Shown one piece after another: positions 24,281-33,132 of a DNA stretch of 44,637 bases. Source of the stretch: Caulobacter endophyticus (lineage in GTDB: Bacteria > Pseudomonadota > Alphaproteobacteria > Caulobacterales > Caulobacteraceae); the NCBI RefSeq assembly GCF_003116815.1, contig NZ_QDKQ01000032.1:1-44637 (forward strand), in the 5' to 3' direction. The notes under the pieces are model-generated. The model saw nothing but the letters and a program-made list of their open reading frames with translations. It was not told where the DNA came from and ran no database searches. The stretch's first letter is position 1; each line of letters opens with the position of its first letter. The position numbers were made by a program, and so were the translations under genes.

Positions 24281-25606
24281 CTAGAGGTTGTCGCGCAGCC
24301 AGGCGGCGGCCTTGGCCACCGGCGAGGCGTTGGGATCCATCGGACGCTTGCGCACCTGGGCGCTGCTCAGCGCCTTGGGCGAGACCACCTCGCGCGGACC
24401 AAAGGCCGTGCGATGCAGCACGCCGGCGGCGGCGCAGAAGGCCGGACCCGAGGCGGCGTCGGCCAGGTGCGGCACCCGGCGCGGACGGCCCAGGCGCACC
24501 GGACGGTCGAACACCCGCACGGCCACTTCACGCACGCCGGCCAGCTGGCTGGCGCCGCCGGTCAGGACGATGCCCGCGCCGGGCTCCACCGGCGCGCCCG
24601 AGGCCTTCAGGCGCTCGCGCAGCAGTTCCAGGGTCTCTTCGACGCGGGGCTGGATGATGCCCTTCAGCAAGGACCGCGGCGCGATCACCGGACCCGCGCC
24701 CGGATCATCGCCCCGCGGTGGGGCTTCGATCATCTCGCGGTCCTCGTTGGCCGATGCGATGGCGCTGCCATGCAAGGTCTTGATGCGCTCGGCGCCGGCG
24801 ACCGAGGTCTGCAGGCCGCGCGCGATGTCCTGGGTGACGTGCCCGCCGCCGACGGCCAGGCTGTCGACGTGGCACAGGGCGCCGTTGTTGAACACCGCCA
24901 CCGAGGTCGAACCGCCGCCCATGTCGATGCAGACGGCGCCCAGGTCCATCTCATCCTCTTCCAGGGCCGCCAGGGCCGAGGCGAAGGGCGCGGCGACGAT
25001 GCCCTCGAACGACAGGTGGGCGCGCTCCACGCAGTGGGCCAGGGTGTGGAAGATGTTCTCGTTGACCGAGACGACCAGCAGCTCAAGGCCAAGCGAGCGG
25101 CCGAACATGGCGCGCGGGTCGCGGATGCCCTTCTGGCCGTCGACCGACCAGGCGATCGGCAGCAGGTGGATCGGCTTGCGGCCCGGCAGGCGCACCTGCG
25201 CCAGGGCCGAGGAGATGGCGCGCGACAGATCCCCATCCGCGATGGGCCGCGCCCCCAGCGAAACCTGGGTCTGGACGCGGTGGCTGGCCAGCTGGCCGCC
25301 GGCCGTGCAGACCGACACGCCCTGGACGCTGACGCCGGCGACCGTCTCGGCGCGCTCCACGGCTTGCGCGATGGCCTGGGCGGCTTCGTCCAGATTGACG
25401 ATCGCCCCGCCGCGCACGCCGCGCGACTGCACGTAGCCGACCCCCGCGGTCGTCAGGGTGCGATTGTCGCGGTGGACGCCGTCCGCCTTCATGATGAAGC
25501 ACGTGACTTTCGACGCCCCCAGGTCCACGGCCGCGACCGCGGGCTGACGCACGAGCGTCGCCTTCAGGCCATCACGGGCCTGTCTCCGGTCCTCAAGTCG
25601 CGACAT
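24281..25606 (-). CDS. ftsA: Cell division protein FtsA
   Basis: A 441-residue actin-like ATPase that tethers FtsZ to the membrane. The phosphate-1 loop AAVDLGASKVTCFIMK is near residues 25-40, the second phosphate loop CIDMGGGSTSVAVFNNG mid-protein and an adenosine-type motif VLTGGASQLAGV toward the C-terminus; the end, SPVAKAAAWLRDNL, is the amphipathic membrane-targeting helix. ATG 25606 with GAGGTGA upstream is preferred to an in-frame GTG 12 bases earlier. It follows ftsQ by 33 bases. Not contiguous with ftsZ in transcription, as a terminator lies between. Confidence 0.97.
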   Translation of the reverse strand: MSRLEDRRQARDGLKATLVRQPAVAAVDLGASKVTCFIMKADGVHRDNRTLTTAGVGYVQSRGVRGGAIVNLDEAAQAIAQAVERAETVAGVSVQGVSVCTAGGQLASHRVQTQVSLGARPIADGDLSRAISSALAQVRLPGRKPIHLLPIAWSVDGQKGIRDPRAMFGRSLGLELLVVSVNENIFHTLAHCVERAHLSFEGIVAAPFASALAALEEDEMDLGAVCIDMGGGSTSVAVFNNGALCHVDSLAVGGGHVTQDIARGLQTSVAGAERIKTLHGSAIASANEDREMIEAPPRGDDPGAGPVIAPRSLLKGIIQPRVEETLELLRERLKASGAPVEPGAGIVLTGGASQLAGVREVAVRVFDRPVRLGRPRRVPHLADAASGPAFCAAAGVLHRTAFGPREVVSPKALSSAQVRKRPMDPNASPVAKAAAWLRDNL

Positions 25607-25639
25607 GGTCAGGGTCACCTCAGTCCATCGTTTCTGTTC

Positions 25640-26548
25640 TTAAGCCCCGTTGGCCACCGGCTGCCCGGGCAGCACGGTGTCACGAGGCCGGATCGCCACC
25701 ATCTCGGGATCGCGCAGGTCGATGCGCGCGAAGCCGAGATCGAGGATGCGTTGCCGCTGGTCCAGTTGATCCAATTGAATCAACGCGGATTCTTCGTCAA
25801 TGGCCGGCAGCTGGATCAGCGAGCCGTCCTTCAATCGCAGGTCCCAGCGGCGGTCGTCGACGCGCACCAGCGCTTCGAGACGATCGCGCAGGCGCGGCCG
25901 GGCGTTGACCGCCGGCAAGATGTTCCCAGCGGCCTGGTCGGCGCCCTGCCCCACCACCAGCGGCAGGTGCGGGAAGCGCGCGGCGTCGGCCTCGCGGATG
26001 ATGCGGCCCTCGGCGTCGATCACCTTCAGGCGCCCCGAGTGCTGCCATACGGCCAGGGCCGGGCGCTCCTCGACGGCGATCATCACGGTGTCGGGCAGCA
26101 GCCGGACCACCTTGGCCGACTTCACCCAGCCCACGCCCTCGACGCGGGACTTCAGATCGACCAGGTCCATGCCCAGCGTCGGCTGGTCCTGGTACAGGCC
26201 GCTGGCCTTGAGGATGTCGGCCTGGGCGGTCGCCGAAGCGCCGGTCACGTGCACGGCCTTCAGCTTGAAGCCCAGGTTGGCGAACTCGCCATCGACGCCG
26301 TGGGCCATCGCCTGGCCCAGGCGCTCGGCGCGATGACCGGTGGCCAGGGTGACGACGAGCGCGAGCGCGAGGGCGCCGCCGGCGACGCCCAGGGCCAGGC
26401 CCGGCGACACGCCGACGCCGCCGCGCGCGGCATGCAGCTTCCCCGCCGGCTGCTGTTGCTGAGCCGGGCGAGCCTTGTTCGGACCTGCGGGCGCTTCGGC
26501 CCGGGGGCGCGCTGGCTTGCGCGGTCCCCCCCGCACTGCCGCGGGCAT
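25640..26548 (-). CDS. ftsQ: Cell division protein FtsQ
   Basis: A 302-residue bitopic inner-membrane divisome protein. A basic, Pro/Gln-rich cytoplasmic N-terminus (~1-45) precedes one membrane segment (GLALGVAGGALALALVVTLATG), then the POTRA domain (LKAVHVTGASATAQADILKASGL) and the FtsQ beta domain (GWVKSAKVVRLLPDTVMIAVEERPALAVW). GGAGGACGCTT precedes ATG 26548. The usual upstream neighbour ddl is absent; a ~570-base noncoding stretch with a CtrA-like box and a palindromic repeat lies upstream instead. Confidence 0.95.
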   Translation of the reverse strand: MPAAVRGGPRKPARPRAEAPAGPNKARPAQQQQPAGKLHAARGGVGVSPGLALGVAGGALALALVVTLATGHRAERLGQAMAHGVDGEFANLGFKLKAVHVTGASATAQADILKASGLYQDQPTLGMDLVDLKSRVEGVGWVKSAKVVRLLPDTVMIAVEERPALAVWQHSGRLKVIDAEGRIIREADAARFPHLPLVVGQGADQAAGNILPAVNARPRLRDRLEALVRVDDRRWDLRLKDGSLIQLPAIDEESALIQLDQLDQRQRILDLGFARIDLRDPEMVAIRPRDTVLPGQPVANGA

Positions 26549-26676
26549 AAGCGTCCTCCACCATCAGACACTGGAAAAACGGAACCTTTCGGCTCTTCTC
26601 CGAGCCCGACCGTCGTTCGACGACGGAGCGGTTTCGGGCGAAGCGCCTACGGAGGCGTAGAAAGGCCTGAAGGTCG

Positions 26677-26691
26677 TTAATGCCGGGATAA
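26677..26691. promoter_or_regulatory. CtrA-like box upstream of ftsQ
   Basis: TTAA (26677-26680), seven bases, ATAA (26688-26691): one mismatch from TTAA-N7-TTAA, ~130 bases upstream of the ftsQ ATG. In C. crescentus the ftsQA promoter is activated by CtrA. Confidence 0.55.
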
Positions 26692-26958
26692 CGAAGGGCC
26701 CGTCGCGTTACGCCTCGGCAACCAAGACGCGCACCATTCTGGGACAGGCGTTAACCCCTCGCAGCCTTGCGCAGTCAGGGTTTACGGCGCGTTTTCCCTG
26801 CTGGGGGAGGCGTTTGCGGCGCTATGATGCGGCGCCGCAAATCTGTGGATGAGCACATAAAGTATGAACGGCCACGCTTTGCGGCGTTTTGACTCACCCG
26901 ACGGTCGCGGCGACGCGTCGCACGCGCTGGGAGTGTTTGGGAGCTTCCCTTCCCTGCT

Positions 26959-27099
26959 CGTCATCCCGGCCGAAGCGAAGTGCAGAGCTGGGACCCAGAG
27001 GCCGCCGCACTGCGTCGGCGACCGCCTGGGCGCTCGATAGATCCGCCGAGCCCGGCCCCCTGGGTCCCGTATAGCCGCTGCGCGGCTTCCGGGATGACG
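26959..27099. repeat. Long palindromic intergenic repeat
   Basis: Outer arms CGTCATCCCGG (26959-26969) and CCGGGATGACG (27089-27099) are perfectly complementary, and inner arms GGGACCCA (26990-26997) and TGGGTCCC (27061-27068) pair as well, giving a large REP-like stem. It shares GGGACCCAGAGGC with 19074-19086. In the 26549-27116 gap the other contents are the CtrA-like box, a further GTTAAC half-site (~26750) and GC-rich sequence with no gene. No transposase is near. Confidence 0.7.
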
Positions 27100-27116
27100 A
27101 CGAAGGGGACGAACTG

Positions 27117-28517
27117 TCAGTGACCCGCCTGAGCCGGCGCGGCGGCGCTCAGGGCGCGGAAGTCGATGTCGCTGTCGGCCACCAGGTAGATGAAGCTCGT
27201 CCAGGCCGCGACGTTCTGGGCCAGCTGGATCGGGTCCACCTTGTCCAGGGTGTCGTCGGCCGTGTGGTGATAGTCGAAGTAGCGGCTGGCGTCCTGATTG
27301 AGGTTCACCACCGGCACGCCCGCGCCCTCGATGCCGCCGATGTCGGCGCCGCCGTGCGCGGCCGGGTTGCGATCGAAATAGATCTTCAGCGGGCTCAGCG
27401 TCCGGATCGCCGCCTTCATGGCCGGGTGGCCTTCGGAGCCCCTGGGCAGTTGCAGGCTGTAGATGCGGTCGGCGCCCGTGTCGCTTTCGCCGGCCAGAAC
27501 CAGCTTCTCCAGGTTGGACTTGTTGGCCGCCAGGAAGGCGTCGGACGAGCCGCCGCTCTCTTCGGAGCCCCACATCACGACGCGGATGGTGCGCTTGGGA
27601 TGCTTGGGCAGCTCGCCGATCAGCTTGGCCGCGGCCGTGGTGATGGCGATGCCGGCCGCATCGTCGAAGGCGCCGGTGCCCACGTCCCAGCTGTCGAGGT
27701 GGCCGCCGATGACGATCACCTCGTCGGGCTTTTCCGAGCCCTTGATGTCGGCCGAGATGTTCCAGGCCACGTCGCCGGCGTCGAGGCTGGAGGCCAGCTT
27801 CAGCTTGATGCGCAGCGGACCCTTCTTGGCCAGGCGCTCCAGCTGCTCGGCCTCGGGCACGCCCAGGGCGGCCGCCGGAATGGTGACGACGTCGGCGCCG
27901 TTGGTGGTCACGCCGGTGTGCGGAACGGTCGAGCTGGAGGTCGAGACCGAGCGGATCAGCAGGGCCACGGCCCCGCGCTTGGCGGCCTCGACCGGGCCGG
28001 CGCGGCGCGAGATCCCGGCGACGCCGTAGCCGGCGCCGTCCTGGGCGCGGACCATCGGCTGGGTGATGACGACGATCTTGCCCTTGATGGCGCTGGCGGG
28101 GGCGGCGACCATCTCGGCATAGGTCGTAAACAGCGCCACCTCGGCCTCAACGCCCTCTGCCGGCGTCGGGATCGTGCGGCCCAGGCCCACGATCGACAGC
28201 TTCATCGGATAGGGCGCGACCAGCTCGGCGCTCTCTTCGCCGCGAGTCCACGACGGTTTGGCGAACTGGTCGACCTTGATGTTGGTGAAGCCCAGCGCCT
28301 TGAACCTGGCCACGCCCCAGTCCTTGGCCCGCTCCATGCCCGGCGAGCCGACGAGGCGCGGGCCGATGTTGGTGGTCAGGTCTTCGGTGATGTCCCAGGC
28401 CAGGCGATCGGTCAGGGCCTTGTCGCGCAGCGCCTCGGCGATCTTGACGTCTTGAGCTTGGGCCGCGCCCACGAGCAGGGCGGAAGCGGCGACGGCGGTC
28501 AGCAGGCTGCGGATCAT
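27117..28517 (-). CDS. M28 family metallopeptidase, secreted
   Basis: A 466-residue exported peptidase. A Sec signal peptide (~1-21, cleaved at AQA/QD) leads into a PA-like insert domain (KGKIVVITQPMVRAQDG...) nested in an M28 fold. Two-zinc ligands are visible: GGHLDSWD, GAFDDAAG, SEESGGSSD, DTGAD and HHTADD. M28 enzymes are amino- or carboxypeptidases; substrate unknown. Starts at ATG 28517, 109 bases from the next gene. It occupies the place upstream of ftsQ where a ddl-type gene might be expected. Confidence 0.9.
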   Translation of the reverse strand: MIRSLLTAVAASALLVGAAQAQDVKIAEALRDKALTDRLAWDITEDLTTNIGPRLVGSPGMERAKDWGVARFKALGFTNIKVDQFAKPSWTRGEESAELVAPYPMKLSIVGLGRTIPTPAEGVEAEVALFTTYAEMVAAPASAIKGKIVVITQPMVRAQDGAGYGVAGISRRAGPVEAAKRGAVALLIRSVSTSSSTVPHTGVTTNGADVVTIPAAALGVPEAEQLERLAKKGPLRIKLKLASSLDAGDVAWNISADIKGSEKPDEVIVIGGHLDSWDVGTGAFDDAAGIAITTAAAKLIGELPKHPKRTIRVVMWGSEESGGSSDAFLAANKSNLEKLVLAGESDTGADRIYSLQLPRGSEGHPAMKAAIRTLSPLKIYFDRNPAAHGGADIGGIEGAGVPVVNLNQDASRYFDYHHTADDTLDKVDPIQLAQNVAAWTSFIYLVADSDIDFRALSAAAPAQAGH

Positions 28518-28626
28518 GAGCAGGATTCTCCCCTAAGGCGTGCTTGTCATAGCATCGCTCTTCCGGTGGAGAACCCTGCCCCGCGCCCACTTTTGTCAGC
28601 AGTCGTCAGGAAAGGCGAAAATCGCC

Positions 28627-29712
28627 TCACCCAGGGCGGGGCGCGGCCCCGAACAGCCTGTCGGCGAAGAGATCCAGCGCCTTCTGCGACAGGTCGGTGT
28701 TGTTGAGGATCACCACCTGGTCGCCGGTGTCGAACCGGTGGCCGAGCACCGAACGGAAGCCCGCCGTGCGCCCGGTCTCCCAGCCGGCCAGCCGGGCCTG
28801 GCCGTCGATGGTCAGGGTCCGCACCCGGCCGCCCAGAGCATAGTCCTGGTCGGGCACGAGGATGGTGGTGAGGGCTTTGCGCGAGGCCTCGCTCAGGAAA
28901 GGCGTGTCGAAGACGATGTGCGCCGCGGTCAGCAGGTCGTCGGCGGTGCTGAAATAGCCGCCGCCGGCCGCCATCACCGACAGGCGCGGGTTCTCCCGTC
29001 GCGCCAGGGGCGGCCCTGCATAGTATGAGGCCGCCACGCCCGGATCGGCGTCGACGCGGCCGGCCCGCGTGCGGCTCATCTTCAGCGGGCCGGTAGTCAG
29101 TTCCTCGACCACCGCCTGGAACGGCTTGCCCGTCGCCGCCTCGACGATGGCGGTTACGACGAACCAGTTGGTCAGGGCGTAGTCGAACTTGCCGCCGGGC
29201 GCGAACAGCGGGGCGCCCTGGCAGAACAGGGTCACCGCCTCGGCTGCCGACAGTTCGCGCTTCAGGATCTCCGGATCGAGCTTCAGGGCCGGCGAGAAGC
29301 CGTTGGGAATGCCGGTGGTGTTGGACAGCAGATGCGTCAGGGTCACGGTCTTGCCGGTCTCGGGCCGCTGACGGGGCAGCCAGGTGGCGATGGGCGCGTC
29401 CAGCGACAGCTTGCCCTGCTCCACCAGCCGCAGCACGGCGATCGTGGTCAGCCACTTGGAGATCGAGGCGATCCCATAGACCGTCTCGCGCGTCGCTGGC
29501 GCGCCCGCCTCGATGTCGGCCATGCCGAAGGCGCGAACATAGGACGCCCTGCCCTTGCGCCCGATCATCACAACGCCCTGGAACTTCTGTTCGGCGACGA
29601 AGGCGTCCACCACGGGATTGTCGGCGCCCAGCTTCGTCGGCGCGGCGAACGAAAGGCCTGGCGCGGCGCACAGCGCTCGGGCGGCGGCGAACAGGCCGCG
29701 TCGGTCGATCAT
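28627..29712 (-). CDS. Serine hydrolase, beta-lactamase (class C / penicillin-binding) fold
   Basis: A 361-residue exported protein: ATG 29712 with GGGGAG upstream, RR-containing N-terminal export signal, then the fold. The SxxK catalytic motif is Ser83-Ile-Ser-Lys86 (GIASISKWLTT). The YxN position reads Tyr178-Ala-Leu (FDYALTNWF) rather than Y-x-N, and the third motif region is GRTAGFRSVLGH. Relatives are esterases, D-aminopeptidases and transpeptidase-like proteins; the altered second motif makes classical beta-lactamase activity less likely. Divergent from a TetR gene, which may control it. Confidence 0.85.
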   Translation of the reverse strand: MIDRRGLFAAARALCAAPGLSFAAPTKLGADNPVVDAFVAEQKFQGVVMIGRKGRASYVRAFGMADIEAGAPATRETVYGIASISKWLTTIAVLRLVEQGKLSLDAPIATWLPRQRPETGKTVTLTHLLSNTTGIPNGFSPALKLDPEILKRELSAAEAVTLFCQGAPLFAPGGKFDYALTNWFVVTAIVEAATGKPFQAVVEELTTGPLKMSRTRAGRVDADPGVAASYYAGPPLARRENPRLSVMAAGGGYFSTADDLLTAAHIVFDTPFLSEASRKALTTILVPDQDYALGGRVRTLTIDGQARLAGWETGRTAGFRSVLGHRFDTGDQVVILNNTDLSQKALDLFADRLFGAAPRPG

Positions 29713-29794
29713 CGAAAACTCCCCACAAACCGCCGCCCCCAGCGATGGCGACGACCCTGACCCAGGCCCGCCCCCAAGTCCCGTTAAGCTTTGG

Positions 29795-29810
29795 CAATGA
29801 GCGAACATTG
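29795..29810. promoter_or_regulatory. Possible TetR operator in the divergent region
   Basis: CAATG (29795-29799) and CATTG (29806-29810) flank a 6-base spacer between the serine hydrolase and TetR starts. Short arms, so low confidence. Confidence 0.35.
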
Positions 29811-29860
29811 GCATTCGACGAGAAGCGCTCTAGGTCTGGTGGGGACTTCAGGAGACCCCC

Positions 29861-30523
29861 ATGCCGAAGCCGACGGTCGATCCGGCCGCCGACATCCCGC
29901 TCGACGCCAAACTGCGCCCGACCCAGGCCCGCGCCCAGGACACTTACGAGGTGGTTCTGGCCACCGCCGGCGAACTGCTGATCGAGTCCGGCTTCGAGCA
30001 GCTGACCACCAACGCCATCTGCAAGCGCGCGGGCCTGACCCCGCCGGCGCTCTATCGCTACTTCCCCAACAAGTACGCGATCCTGAAGGAGCTGGGCGAT
30101 CGGCTGATGCGGCTCCAGGACGATGCGGTGTTCGCCTGGATGGAGGCCGGCGGCCTGGAAGGCGCGACCGCCAGCGAGCGCGTCGCCAAGACCGCCGCCC
30201 TGCTGACCGACGTCATCGGCATGACCCGCCGTTTTCCCGGCGGCGCGGCCATCGGCCGGGCCCTGCGGGCGGTGCCGATGCTGCAGCAGCTGCGTTTCGC
30301 CTCGCGCGACATGGTCGCCGGCCAGTTCGGCGAGGTGCTGACGGCGCGGTTCCCGAGCGTCTCGCCGCTTCGGATCCGCACCGCCACGCGGATGATGGTC
30401 GAACTGACCTACGCCGCCACCGAAATGGCTGTCGAGGAGCCAGGGCAGGACGCGTCCGCCCTCGCCGAAGAGATCGGCCGGCTGTTCGACTGCTATTTCG
30501 AGACGTTCGATACCCCGCTGTAA
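29861..30523 (+). CDS. TetR-family transcriptional regulator
   Basis: A 220-residue regulator. The helix-turn-helix (~30-75) contains TTNAICKRAGLTPPALYRYFPNKYAIL, the typical TetR DNA-binding unit; the rest is helical and ligand-binding, not assignable. GGAGACCCCC precedes ATG 29861. It is divergent from the serine hydrolase and lies ~80 bases upstream of the FAD oxidase gene, in front of which sits a strong palindrome. It may regulate either or both. Confidence 0.9.
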   Translation: MPKPTVDPAADIPLDAKLRPTQARAQDTYEVVLATAGELLIESGFEQLTTNAICKRAGLTPPALYRYFPNKYAILKELGDRLMRLQDDAVFAWMEAGGLEGATASERVAKTAALLTDVIGMTRRFPGGAAIGRALRAVPMLQQLRFASRDMVAGQFGEVLTARFPSVSPLRIRTATRMMVELTYAATEMAVEEPGQDASALAEEIGRLFDCYFETFDTPL

Positions 30524-30559
30524 GCGAGGAACCTCGCCGCATAACACCGGCTTGCAATA

Positions 30560-30579
30560 ACGATAGTTTTTACTATCGT
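30560..30579. promoter_or_regulatory. Perfect operator-like palindrome before the FAD oxidase gene
   Basis: ACGATAGT, TTTT, ACTATCGT: 8-bp perfect arms in an AT-rich patch 27 bases upstream of the oxidase ATG and 37 bases after the TetR stop. Shape and location fit a TetR-type site. Confidence 0.6.
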
Positions 30580-30605
30580 CAGTCCATCGCAGCGGGGGAG
30601 CGCCG

Positions 30606-31880
30606 ATGGAGGGCTGGAAGAACTGGTCGGGCAGCGTGGCGGCCACGCCCAGCAGGATAGCCCGGCCGCGCACGGTCGAGGAGCTGTCAGGCTTGGTGCG
30701 CGAGGCCGACAAGGTGCGCGTCGTCGGGGCCGGTCACTCCTTCATGCCGCTTTGCGAAACGGGCGGCCTGCTGCTCGACCTGTCAGACCTGGAAGGCGCG
30801 GTCGAGATCGCGCCCGACCGCAAGACGGCCTGGGCTCCCGCCGGCTGGAGCCTCAAGCGCCTGACCGCCGCCCTCTGGACCGAGGGGCTGTCGCTGATCA
30901 ATCAAGGCGACATCAATCCGCAATCGTTGGCCGGGGCCACGGCAACAGGCACCCACGGCACCGGGGCGGAGCTGGGCAGCCTGTCGACCCAGGCGTGCGG
31001 CTTTCGACTGATGACCGCCGACGGCCGCCTCGTCGAATGCGGACCAGACCTGGAGCCCGAGCTCTACCAGGCCCAGCGCGTGTCGCTCGGCCTGCTGGGC
31101 GTGGCCGTGGCCATCCGCATCAACGTCGTCCCAGCCTACTACCTCGAAGAACGGGTCAGCCGCATGCCGCTGGCCGAGGTCGCCGAGCGTCTCGACGATC
31201 TGGCCGCCGCCACTCGCCATATGGAGTTCTGGGTCTTTCCCTACAGCGACGACGTCATCTTCAAGACCCTGCACCCCGTCCCGGCCGAGGCCGCCGACGA
31301 AGCCCTGGGCAAGAGCGGCGAAGGCGACGAAGACACCTTCCGCACGATTTGCGACCTGTGCGCCGCCCTGCCCGTCCTGACCGCGCCGCTGCAGAAGCTG
31401 ATGATGAAGGTCGCCGGCAAGCCCGCCCGCCGCGCCGGCCCGGCCTACGAGGTCTTCCCCTCCGAGCGCAACGTCCGCTTCGAGGAGATGGAATACGAGA
31501 TGCCGCGCGCCGCCGGCCTGCCTACCCTGAAGGCGGCCATGGCCCACATCCGCAAGCGCCGCCTGCCGATCACCTTCCCGTTCGAGTTCCGCCTCGTGGC
31601 CGGCGACGACATCTGGATGAGCCCGTTCAACATCGGCGCGGGCGCCTCGATCTCGTTCCACCAGTACGCCAAGATGCCCTGGCGGCCGGCCTTCGCCGAA
31701 ATGGAGGCCGTACTGGCCGACAGCGGCGGCAGGCCGCACTGGGCCAAGCGCCATACCCTCACCCCCGCCGACGTCCATCGCCTCTATCCCCGCGCCGGAG
31801 ACTTCCTGCGGGTGCGGAAGGCCTGGGACCCGGCCGCCAAGTTCGCCAACGCCCACCTCTCGCAGCTTTTCGGGATCTGA
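30606..31880 (+). CDS. FAD-linked oxidase, aldonolactone (D-arabinono-1,4-lactone) oxidase family
   Basis: A 424-residue flavoprotein of the VAO/PCMH fold. VRVVGAGHSF places His44 at the position where FAD is bound covalently in the family; GATATGTHGTGAELGSLSTQACGFRLMTADG is the second half of the FAD domain; the remainder is the ALO-type substrate domain with a short C-terminal tail (AKFANAHLSQLFG). Relatives oxidise aldonolactones, xylitol or sugar alcohols using O2. The gene is followed three bases on by the DSD1-family gene, so they are cotranscribed. Substrate not predicted. Confidence 0.88.
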   Translation: MEGWKNWSGSVAATPSRIARPRTVEELSGLVREADKVRVVGAGHSFMPLCETGGLLLDLSDLEGAVEIAPDRKTAWAPAGWSLKRLTAALWTEGLSLINQGDINPQSLAGATATGTHGTGAELGSLSTQACGFRLMTADGRLVECGPDLEPELYQAQRVSLGLLGVAVAIRINVVPAYYLEERVSRMPLAEVAERLDDLAAATRHMEFWVFPYSDDVIFKTLHPVPAEAADEALGKSGEGDEDTFRTICDLCAALPVLTAPLQKLMMKVAGKPARRAGPAYEVFPSERNVRFEEMEYEMPRAAGLPTLKAAMAHIRKRRLPITFPFEFRLVAGDDIWMSPFNIGAGASISFHQYAKMPWRPAFAEMEAVLADSGGRPHWAKRHTLTPADVHRLYPRAGDFLRVRKAWDPAAKFANAHLSQLFGI

Positions 31881-31883
31881 CCG

Positions 31884-33044
31884 ATGACCGACATCGCCTT
31901 GCACGCCGCGCTCGTCGGCCACTCCGGCTCCCGCGGACAGCTGAATACGCCCGTGCTGGTCGTCGACCGCGTCGCTCTCGCGGCGAACATCGCGACCATG
32001 GCCGACTTCGCCGCGTCCAAGGGACTGAAGCTTCGCCCGCACGCCAAGACCCACAAGAGCGCCGACATTGCCCGCCTGCAACTGGAAGCCGGCGCCGTGG
32101 GCCTGTGCTGCGCCAAGATCGGCGAGGCCGAGGCCCTGGCGGCGCAGGGCGTCTCGAGCGGCCTGCTGATCACCTCGCCAGTGGTCTCGGCTCCCGCCAT
32201 CGCCCGGCTGGCCGCGCTGAACCTGGCGACCGAAGGCCTCAAGGTCGTCGTCGACCATCCCGACAACGTCGCCGCCCTGGGCGTAGCGGCGAGCGCGAGC
32301 GGCAAGCCGCTTGAGGTTCTGATCGATCTGGATCCCGGCATCCACCGCACCGGCGTCGCCTCGCCCCATGCCGCCGTCGCCCTGTTCCAGGCGATCCAGG
32401 CTCAAGCGTCACTGAGCTACCAGGGCCTGCAATGCTATTGCGGCGTCCAGCAGCACATCGAAGCCTTCGACGTCCGCAAGAGCGCGCTTGAGGATCGCGG
32501 CGCCTATATCCGCGAGGTGATCGACGCCCTGGCCGCCGCCGGCGGCGCACCGGCCATCGTCAGCGGCTCGGGCACCGGCTCGCACCGCATCGACGCCGAA
32601 CTCGGCATCTTCACCGAACTGCAGGTCGGCTCCTACGTGTTCATGGACGACCAGTACCTGGCCTGCGACCTGACGGGTGCCGGGGCCGGCGACGGCGCCG
32701 AGGCCAGCCCCTACAAGCGCTCTCTATTCATCGACGCCCGCGTGGTCAGCGCCAACAGCCCCGGCATGGTCACGGTCGACGCCGGCTTCAAGGCGATGTC
32801 CACTGACGCCGATCCGCCCCAGGTCGTGGCCGGCGCCCCGGAAGGCTCGCGCTACTTCTTCATGGGCGACGAGCACGGAGCGCTGGTTCCGTCATCAGGC
32901 GCGCCCCCGTCTCTGGGCGCCCGCGTCACCCTGGCCGCCCCGCACTGCGACCCCACCGTCAACCTCTACGACGCCTATCACGTGGTCGAGGGCGACACCC
33001 TGGTGGCCATCTGGCCGGTCACGGCGCGGGGGCGGTCACGGTAA
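31884..33044 (+). CDS. DSD1-family PLP enzyme (D-threonine aldolase / 3-hydroxyaspartate aldolase-like)
   Basis: A 386-residue alanine-racemase-fold enzyme. LRPHAKTHKSADIARLQLEAGAVGLCCAKIGEAEAL contains the PLP lysine of the HAKTHK motif; the metal site near the C-terminus is APHCDPTVNLYD, shared by D-threonine aldolases and D-serine dehydratases of the DSD1 group. Cytosolic. Pairing with a sugar-type FAD oxidase is unusual; perhaps both act on hydroxy-amino or aldonic compounds. Start ATG 31884. An 88-base gap separates it from the sphingolipid locus. Confidence 0.87.
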   Translation: MTDIALHAALVGHSGSRGQLNTPVLVVDRVALAANIATMADFAASKGLKLRPHAKTHKSADIARLQLEAGAVGLCCAKIGEAEALAAQGVSSGLLITSPVVSAPAIARLAALNLATEGLKVVVDHPDNVAALGVAASASGKPLEVLIDLDPGIHRTGVASPHAAVALFQAIQAQASLSYQGLQCYCGVQQHIEAFDVRKSALEDRGAYIREVIDALAAAGGAPAIVSGSGTGSHRIDAELGIFTELQVGSYVFMDDQYLACDLTGAGAGDGAEASPYKRSLFIDARVVSANSPGMVTVDAGFKAMSTDADPPQVVAGAPEGSRYFFMGDEHGALVPSSGAPPSLGARVTLAAPHCDPTVNLYDAYHVVEGDTLVAIWPVTARGRSR

Positions 33045-33132
33045 CAGCCCCGCCTTCGCCTTCAGAAAAACCGCTTGGGCGTCGGACGCGTTGAAGACTA
33101 TCCATGGCGTCCGTTCTGGATCGTCCGCCCGC

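Noticed and set aside
24413..26680. A 755-codon plus-strand open frame across ftsA and ftsQ
   Set aside because: It is the antisense shadow of two certain genes in high-GC DNA, with no domain pattern and codon use driven by the opposite strand.
26560..27116. A ddl gene or ddl remnant upstream of ftsQ
   Set aside because: No ATP-grasp motif or long open frame on either strand; the stretch is noncoding and repeat-like.
30783..32405. A 540-codon minus-strand frame opposite the FAD oxidase and DSD1 genes
   Set aside because: Antisense shadow; its residues are low-complexity and no motif is present, while the plus-strand genes carry intact active sites.
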